Assembly (NCBI GenBank): GCA_001873585.1 | Contig: MNZL01000086.1 | Coordinates: 1 to 9,555, forward strand | Reading direction: 5' to 3' | Source: Rhodobacterales bacterium CG2_30_65_12 | Lineage (GTDB): Bacteria; Pseudomonadota; Alphaproteobacteria; Rhodobacterales; Rhodobacteraceae | DNA length: 9,555 nt | Shown here: positions 5,766-9,555 of the stretch, piece after piece | How the letters are laid out: every line of letters begins with the position of its first letter | How positions within the stretch are numbered: position 1 is the stretch's first letter | Notes under the pieces: generated by a model | Told to the model about the DNA's origin: nothing | The model's database searches: none | Seen by the model: only the letters and a program-made list of their open reading frames with translations | Program-made: the position numbers and the translations under genes

Positions 5766-5796
5766 ATTTGGTCTTGAGATGAGAGAGGGCGGCGGA

Positions 5797-5925
5797 TCAG
5801 GCAGCGAGCGCGCGGGCTCGGGCAGCAGCCTTGCGCGCGGTGCGGCGGGTGCCGCGGGCCCAGGGAAGCTCGATCATTTCGGTCTCGGCGGCTTTGATCA
5901 CCGATTTCATCCAACGCTGTTTCAT
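5797..5925 (-). CDS. Small basic Ala/Arg-rich protein, 42 residues, unknown function
   Basis: A short frame starting MKQRWMKSVIKAAETEMIEL and continuing PWARGTRRTARKAAARARALAA. The ATG at 5925 is preceded by AGAGG at the ideal seven-base distance (in AAGAGGCAGACAG), and a terminator follows about 30 bp after the stop. Together these make a real gene likely despite its size. The N-terminal half is helical and mixed-charge, with PWARG as a possible turn; the C-terminal half is strongly positive (six Arg and one Lys in the last 20) and alanine-rich, like a nucleic-acid or ribosome-binding tail. There is no signal peptide or membrane helix. It resembles small RWMKSVI...PWARG-type proteins I recall from Rhodobacteraceae, but I cannot name a family. 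It is separated from pgeF by 163 bp, so it may have its own promoter. Confidence 0.65.
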   Translation of the reverse strand: MKQRWMKSVIKAAETEMIELPWARGTRRTARKAAARARALAA

Positions 5926-6088
5926 CTGTCTGCCTCTTGCTACTGGGCGTCTGTGGCCCGTCGTTCGCGTTGAGGCCTTTGTCGCCCCACAATGGGGCAG
6001 GTTTTGGGCGTGGTCGGGGAAGTTCCGGGGCTTCTTGCCGGCACAAGCGGGGCGCTCTTCCCGGAGTGTTGCGCGCGCGGCAACAGCG
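5926..6088. other. Spacer between pgeF and the small basic-protein gene, with two hairpins
   Basis: Directly after the pgeF stop, TGTTGC (6067-6072) pairs with GCAACA (6080-6085), without a T tract on the minus strand, so it is more likely a 3'-end stabiliser than a classic terminator. A second perfect hairpin, GCCCCA (5984-5989) with TGGGGC (5993-5998) and a CAA loop, lies about 60 bp upstream of the small gene's ATG. No convincing promoter hexamers were found for the small gene. Confidence 0.4.
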
Positions 6089-6847
6089 TCAGAGCCGGAT
6101 CACCGAGATCAGCCGGCCGTAATCGGCTTCTTTCGTATGCACCGAGCGGCGGTAGGAATAAAACCGCGCCGGGTCGGAATAGGTGCAATGCCGGGTCCAT
6201 TCGGCGTGGCCTACGCCCGCCGCCCGCAGCCGCATGAGGCCGTAGCCCGGCAGATCGAACAGCGCCCGGTCGCCGCTGCCATTTGCGAAAAAGCGGGCGT
6301 TTGCGCGGTCTTCATCAAGGAAGCGTTCGACAAATTCCGGCCCTACCTCGTAAGCGCCCTGGCTGATCGTCGGGCCGATCACGGCGGCGATCCGCGCGCG
6401 CTTTGCCCCAAGAGCCTCCATCGCGTCGAGCGTGGCTTCGAGCACGCCAGCTTGCGCCCCCTTCCAGCCCGCGTGCGCCGCACCGATCACCCCCGCTTCG
6501 CGGTCGGCAAACAGCACCGGCTCGCAATCGGCGGTGAGGATGGCAAGCCCGATCCCCGGTGTGGCCGTCACCATCGCGTCGGCCTCGGGGCGGGGATCTG
6601 CGAGCGGGCCGGTCACGGTCACCACGTCGGCCGAATGGGTCTGGTAGACGGTGGTGAGCGCCTGCGGGTCGATCTCCATCGCGGTGCACACCCGGGCCCG
6701 GTTCAAGGCCACCGCGTCGCGCTGATCGTCGGAGCCGCCGCCGCAGTTCAGCCCGAAATAAACCCCGGAGGACGCGCCGCCCTTGCGGGTGAAAAACCCG
6801 TGGATAACGCCACTCAGCGCTTGCGATGTGATGTATTCGAGGGTCAT
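6089..6847 (-). CDS. pgeF: Peptidoglycan editing factor PgeF (YfiH/laccase-like domain)
   Basis: A 252-residue protein of the YfiH family, formerly called multicopper polyphenol oxidase. Members bind a metal and have been linked to purine nucleoside cleavage and to removing wrong amino acids from peptidoglycan precursors. The family metal-site motifs are present: QTHSADVV with His71, LTADCEPVLF with Cys108 and AAHAGWKG with His125. Also seen are GFFTRKGGASSGVYFGLNCG near 17-36 and CTYSDPARFYSYRRS near 221-235. Length is normal. The ATG at 6847 overlaps the midA stop by four bases (ATGA), so it is translationally coupled as the last gene of lgt-midA-pgeF. The cell-wall role fits being next to lgt, an envelope gene, but the actual substrate is not shown by sequence. 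Confidence 0.93.
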   Translation of the reverse strand: MTLEYITSQALSGVIHGFFTRKGGASSGVYFGLNCGGGSDDQRDAVALNRARVCTAMEIDPQALTTVYQTHSADVVTVTGPLADPRPEADAMVTATPGIGLAILTADCEPVLFADREAGVIGAAHAGWKGAQAGVLEATLDAMEALGAKRARIAAVIGPTISQGAYEVGPEFVERFLDEDRANARFFANGSGDRALFDLPGYGLMRLRAAGVGHAEWTRHCTYSDPARFYSYRRSVHTKEADYGRLISVIRL

Positions 6848-7902
6848 GGCTCCAGCCCCGGCAGCATCGGCGCACCTTTCTGAACGACGGCGATCACCTT
6901 GAACAAGGTTCCCATTTCGCTCCCGTGCGTCAAGCGCCGATGCGCGGCAATGTGCGCCGCGAGCGCCGGGCCGGTGAGCCGGGTGGCCAGCGTCTGGGCG
7001 CGCTGGACGATCCCAAGGCGTTCCAGAAACACGCCCTGCGGCGTCATGGCGCTGGCGGCAAGCCCGGGCGCGGCGCGCACCAGCGCTTCAAAATCGACAT
7101 GCGCGGTGAGGTCGGCCTCGCCCGGTTGCGCCAACGGGTCTTGCGGCGTGTGGCCTCGCACCGCCTGCAACGTGTCGCCGAGCGAGCGCCAGTCGCCGTA
7201 GTCGATTACGAGCGCGGCCCCGCCATGGCGGGCGATGCGGGCGGCGATCTCGGCCATGATCGGGGCGAGCGCCGGGCAGATTTCCACCAGTCTGCCCTCG
7301 GCCACCTCGCCGCGATGCGCCAGCGGCTCCGGCTGCGCCGGCCCCCCGAGCCCGAAGACAAGCGCGCCAGCTTCCGCCCCCACCAGCCGCTCACGCCAGC
7401 CGCCCGCTGTGCGCACGAACTGGCGAATCGGCAGCGCGTCGAAAAACTCGTTGGCGACGAGGAACAGGGGCGCGTCGGGCAGGGTGGCGACGTCCGCGTG
7501 ATGGGTCAGGCCAAGGCCGGCCAGCGCCGCGCGCTGCTTTTCGCGCAATGGCTCTGAGGCTTCGACGAGATGCAGCCGCATCCCGGCATGAAACCCCGGC
7601 ACGCGCCGCGTGGCGCGCAAGATGTCGGCCATCAAGGTGCCGCGCCCCGGCCCGAGTTCGGCCAGGGTAAACGGCGCGGGCGCGCCCTGGTCGAGCCAGG
7701 CTTGTGCCAGCGCCAGCCCGATCAGCTCGCCAAACATCTGGCTGATCTCCGGCGCGGTGGTAAAATCGCCCTTGGCCCCAAGCGGGTCGCGGGTGGTGTA
7801 ATAGCCAAGGGAGGGATGGGTCAGGCAGTCGGCCATGTAATCGGCGAGCGTCATCGGCCCGGTCTGGACGATGCGCGCCAGCAGGGCGCGCTTTAGGCTC
7901 AT
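6844..7902 (-). CDS. SAM-dependent methyltransferase of the MidA/NDUFAF7 (DUF185) family
   Basis: A 352-residue class I methyltransferase. In mitochondria the homologue NDUFAF7 methylates an arginine of a complex I subunit during assembly; the bacterial target is not established. Seen are the N-terminal GPMTLADYMADCLTHPSLGYY (quoted within residues 15-35), GDFTTAPEISQMFGE (45-59), the SAM-binding ELGPGRGTLMADILR (82-96), VANEFFDALPIRQF in the middle, and VIDYGD further on. Start at 7902 is fixed by the ATGA overlap with lgt; extending upstream into the lgt region would add 294 residues that are only lgt read in another frame. It overlaps pgeF by four bases at the other end. Confidence 0.92.
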   Translation of the reverse strand: MSLKRALLARIVQTGPMTLADYMADCLTHPSLGYYTTRDPLGAKGDFTTAPEISQMFGELIGLALAQAWLDQGAPAPFTLAELGPGRGTLMADILRATRRVPGFHAGMRLHLVEASEPLREKQRAALAGLGLTHHADVATLPDAPLFLVANEFFDALPIRQFVRTAGGWRERLVGAEAGALVFGLGGPAQPEPLAHRGEVAEGRLVEICPALAPIMAEIAARIARHGGAALVIDYGDWRSLGDTLQAVRGHTPQDPLAQPGEADLTAHVDFEALVRAAPGLAASAMTPQGVFLERLGIVQRAQTLATRLTGPALAAHIAAHRRLTHGSEMGTLFKVIAVVQKGAPMLPGLEP

Positions 7903-8780
7903 GCCCGCACGCGCTTCAGCGCCCAAAGCACGGTGGCCCCCCCCGCCAGCACCATCGGCAAGGAAAGCACCTGGCCCATGGTCATCCCGAGAAAAACGTG
8001 CCCCGCCGGGTTGTCGGCAGTGATATAGAAGGCATCGGCCTGGCGGAAAAACTCGACGATGAAGCGCGACAGCCCGTAGCCGGCGAAGAAGGTGCCAGCG
8101 AGCAGACCGGGCGTTTTCAGCCAACCCCGACGGAACGCCAGCACCAGCAAGAGCACCGAGAGCAGCAGGCCCTCCAGCCCGGCTTCGTAGATCTGCGAGG
8201 GATGGCGGGCACAGGGGCCGGCGACGGTGGCGCAGGCCTGCGCCAGCTCGCCGGGAAAGATCACGCCCCAAGGCAGATCGGTGGGCCGGCCCCAAAGCTC
8301 GGCGTTGACGAAGTTCGCCACCCGCACCAGCCCCAGCGCTGGTGGCGCGGCGATGGCCAGGAGATCGGCGAGGCTTGCCGTTTGCAGCCCATGCTTGCGG
8401 GCAAACAGCCACGCCGCCACCACAACGCCGAGAAACCCGCCGTGAAACGACATGCCCCCCGAGCGGATGCCGGTAAGGATCTCGACCGGGTGAGCAAGGT
8501 AATAGCCCGGCTGGTAGAACAGCGTATAGCCCAGCCGCCCGCCGACGATGATGCCGATCACCATCAAGCTCACCAGCGCTTCGAGCTGGGCCTTCGTCAT
8601 CGGCGCCTCGCCCCCCCAGAGCCCCGGACGGGCGATGGCCCGGGCAATGATCCACCAGCCGATCAGGATGCCGACGATGTAGCCGAGCGCATACCAGTAG
8701 ACCGGGAAGGCGAACTCGCCCAGCCGGATCGTGAAGATCGCGGGGTCGATATCGGGGAACGGGATCGCAGCGGCAAACAT
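7899..8780 (-). CDS. lgt: Prolipoprotein diacylglyceryl transferase Lgt
   Basis: A 293-residue inner-membrane enzyme that moves diacylglycerol from phosphatidylglycerol to the lipobox cysteine of prelipoproteins, the first step of lipoprotein maturation. Several hydrophobic helices are visible (for example 26-48, 66-86, 114-126, 203-218, 225-245, 268-288). The family signature RSGGMSFHGGFLG (106-118) carries the essential histidine at 113; LVRVANFVNAELWGR (151-165) carries the conserved arginine, and HPSQIYEAGLEG (193-204) follows. The ATG at 8780 starts MFAAAIPFPDIDP, the expected N-terminus; an upstream frame back to 8921 adds 47 residues without family character. It has only a weak AGGG three bases upstream, and TTGACA at 8815-8810 would start transcription near the ATG, so the message may be leaderless. 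First gene of the lgt-midA-pgeF operon. Confidence 0.95.
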   Translation of the reverse strand: MFAAAIPFPDIDPAIFTIRLGEFAFPVYWYALGYIVGILIGWWIIARAIARPGLWGGEAPMTKAQLEALVSLMVIGIIVGGRLGYTLFYQPGYYLAHPVEILTGIRSGGMSFHGGFLGVVVAAWLFARKHGLQTASLADLLAIAAPPALGLVRVANFVNAELWGRPTDLPWGVIFPGELAQACATVAGPCARHPSQIYEAGLEGLLLSVLLLVLAFRRGWLKTPGLLAGTFFAGYGLSRFIVEFFRQADAFYITADNPAGHVFLGMTMGQVLSLPMVLAGGATVLWALKRVRA

Positions 8781-8809
8781 GCACCCTGATTGGCCGGGGC
8801 CGCGCAGGG

Positions 8810-8846
8810 TGTCAACCTTGTCTCGGCGCGCGGACCGGCCCATATA
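8810..8846. promoter_or_regulatory. Back-to-back divergent promoters of lgt and the ubiK-like gene
   Basis: On the plus strand TTGTCT (8818-8823) and CATATA (8841-8846) are separated by 17 bp, giving a start near 8853 for the UbiK-like gene. On the minus strand TTGACA lies at 8815-8810, two bases from the plus -35; a -10 at 17 bp (CAATCA, 8792-8787) is poor. The plus promoter is reasonable; the minus one rests on its -35 alone. Confidence 0.5.
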
Positions 8847-8871
8847 GGGAAAAAGCGATGGAGGCGTGTCG

Positions 8872-9123
8872 ATGAAAACAAGCAACAAGGCGTTTGACGA
8901 TATCTCGCAGCTCTTCACCAACGCGATGGGCGTGGCTCAGGGCGCCAAGACCGAGGCGGAGACGGCGATGAAAAGCTGGATGGACCGCTGGCTTGCCGAC
9001 CGCCAGCTCGTGACCCGCGAAGAGTTCGATGCGGTGCGCGCGATGGCGCAGAAGGCGCGCGAAGAGAACGAGGCGCTGAAAGCCCGGATCGAGGCGCTGG
9101 AAGCGGCCGCCGACAAGGCGTGA
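8872..9123 (+). CDS. UbiK/BMFP-family accessory protein
   Basis: An 83-residue protein resembling the BMFP/UbiK (YqiC) family. In enterobacteria UbiK helps assemble the ubiquinone-biosynthesis complex and binds lipids. The first part (KAFDDISQLFTNAMGVAQGA and AETAMKSWMDRWLAD) looks amphipathic; VTREEFDAVRAMAQKAREENEALKARIEALEAA (residues about 46-78, quoted as VTREEFDAVRAMAQKA and REENEALKARIEALEAA) is a strong coiled coil, the family's hallmark of a C-terminal coiled-coil trimer. I choose ATG 8872 because GGAGG (8860-8864) lies seven bases upstream; the GTG at 8866 is only one base from it. It has its own promoter candidate and overlaps the CAP-domain gene by four bases. The role in quinone synthesis is by homology only. 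Confidence 0.85.
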   Translation: MKTSNKAFDDISQLFTNAMGVAQGAKTEAETAMKSWMDRWLADRQLVTREEFDAVRAMAQKAREENEALKARIEALEAAADKA

Positions 9124-9555
9124 GGCGGCTCGCAATCGCAGCGCTTCTCGCGCTCGCGCCGGTGCCGTCCATGGCCGGATGTTCGACCCCACCCAACCTC
9201 TCGCAGCTCGTCGCTGATGCGGCGGCGGCGGTGAATGCTGCGCGAAAGGCGCAAGGCAGGCGAGCTCTCGCCCGCTCGGTGCACCTCGACAACGCGGCGA
9301 TGGCACACGCCTGCTGGATGGCCGAAACAGGCACATTCTCGCACAAGGGCGCGGGCGGGAGTCTGCCGAAGAAGCGGATCAAGGCCACCGGCTACCGCAC
9401 CCGCCTCACCGCCGAAAACATCGCCTGGGGCCAGAACACCGGAGCGCAGGTGGCGGCGGGATGGATGCAGTCGCCCGGCCACCGGAAAAACATCCTGATG
9501 GCCGGGATCGACGATTACGGCCTCGGCGTTGCCCTGATGAACGGTCGACCGGTCT
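9120..9555 (+). CDS. Exported CAP/SCP-domain protein (3' end cut by window edge)
   Basis: A GTG start at 9120 overlaps the upstream stop (GTGA). The frame runs 145 residues to the window end without a stop. An N-terminal signal (MRRLAIAALLALAPVPSMAG) precedes Cys21; the context MAGC could be a weak lipobox or an ordinary signal-peptidase I site. The rest is a CAP (YkwD-like, SCP) domain: HACWMAETGTFSHKG with His75, TAENIAWG with Glu99, and GWMQSPGHRKNIL with His121, all typical cavity residues. It is probably exported to the periplasm or anchored in the envelope; bacterial CAP proteins have varied or unknown roles. The start has no separate ribosome binding site in the spacer, so it probably relies on coupling to the UbiK-like gene. 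The C-terminal end is missing. Confidence 0.88.
   Translation, partial: MRRLAIAALLALAPVPSMAGCSTPPNLSQLVADAAAAVNAARKAQGRRALARSVHLDNAAMAHACWMAETGTFSHKGAGGSLPKKRIKATGYRTRLTAENIAWGQNTGAQVAAGWMQSPGHRKNILMAGIDDYGLGVALMNGRPV

Noticed and set aside
7903..8784. N-terminal extension of the midA frame across lgt
   Set aside because: These 294 codons are lgt read in another frame; the ATGA overlap at 7902 and the MidA N-terminus fix the start.
8781..8921. Upstream 47-residue extension of Lgt
   Set aside because: It lacks family character and overlaps the divergent promoter and start of the UbiK-like gene; MFAAAIPF at 8780 fits Lgt.
1..9555. CRISPR arrays, insertion sequences, tRNA or rRNA genes
   Set aside because: No regularly spaced repeats, transposase frames, terminal inverted repeats or RNA-gene cloverleaf sequences were seen by eye.

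Overview
The window is GC-rich, densely packed chromosomal DNA. It most likely comes from an alphaproteobacterium of the Rhodobacterales/Rhodobacteraceae. Support for this is the gene content: a ThiI-free core set with a fused ATP sulfurylase/APS kinase, an Hsp20-DUF1150 pair, trxB divergent from an lrp gene, and an lgt-midA-pgeF operon. Protein sequences such as the Sat/APS kinase also look typical of the group. This assignment comes from recognition, not from a database search. No mobile element, CRISPR array, tRNA or rRNA was seen.

Layout, left to right. (1) 1-707, minus strand: a 66-residue DUF465/YdcH-type protein followed by purE, which runs off the left edge. (2) 804-1597, plus strand: a heat-shock unit with a sigma-32-like promoter, a short leader that can fold like a ROSE RNA thermometer, a small heat-shock protein (Hsp20) and a DUF1150 protein. 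(3) 1598-1826: a short convergent spacer with a strong shared terminator. (4) 1827-3896, minus strand: an ORF joining a MarR-like winged-helix domain to a complete ATP sulfurylase/APS kinase, with a plausible internal GTG start at the junction and a perfect 20-bp palindrome just upstream of the first ATG. (5) 4088-5029, minus strand: thioredoxin reductase trxB, with its own terminator, divergent from an Lrp/AsnC regulator (5222-5722, plus). Three TTGCGC repeats precede lrp. (6) 5797-5925, minus strand: a 42-residue, very basic small protein with a good ribosome binding site. (7) 6089-8780, minus strand: lgt, midA and pgeF joined by two 4-base ATGA stop/start overlaps. (8) 8872-9555, plus strand: a UbiK/BMFP-type coiled-coil protein and, overlapping it by 4 bases, an exported CAP-domain protein that runs off the right edge.

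Most genes are housekeeping: purine synthesis, sulfate activation, thiol redox balance, lipoprotein maturation, cell-wall editing and quinone biosynthesis. The unusual material is regulatory or architectural. It comprises the regulator-enzyme fusion (or hidden gene boundary) at sat with its palindromic operator candidate, the putative heat-responsive promoter plus RNA thermometer at hsp20, the small basic protein between lrp and pgeF, and the repeated TTGCGC sites at lrp. The sat locus is the best candidate for something undescribed: a DNA-binding domain in one reading frame with the enzyme that activates sulfate, downstream of a perfect operator-like palindrome. The long plus-strand ORFs opposite sat and trxB appear to be shadows of those genes.
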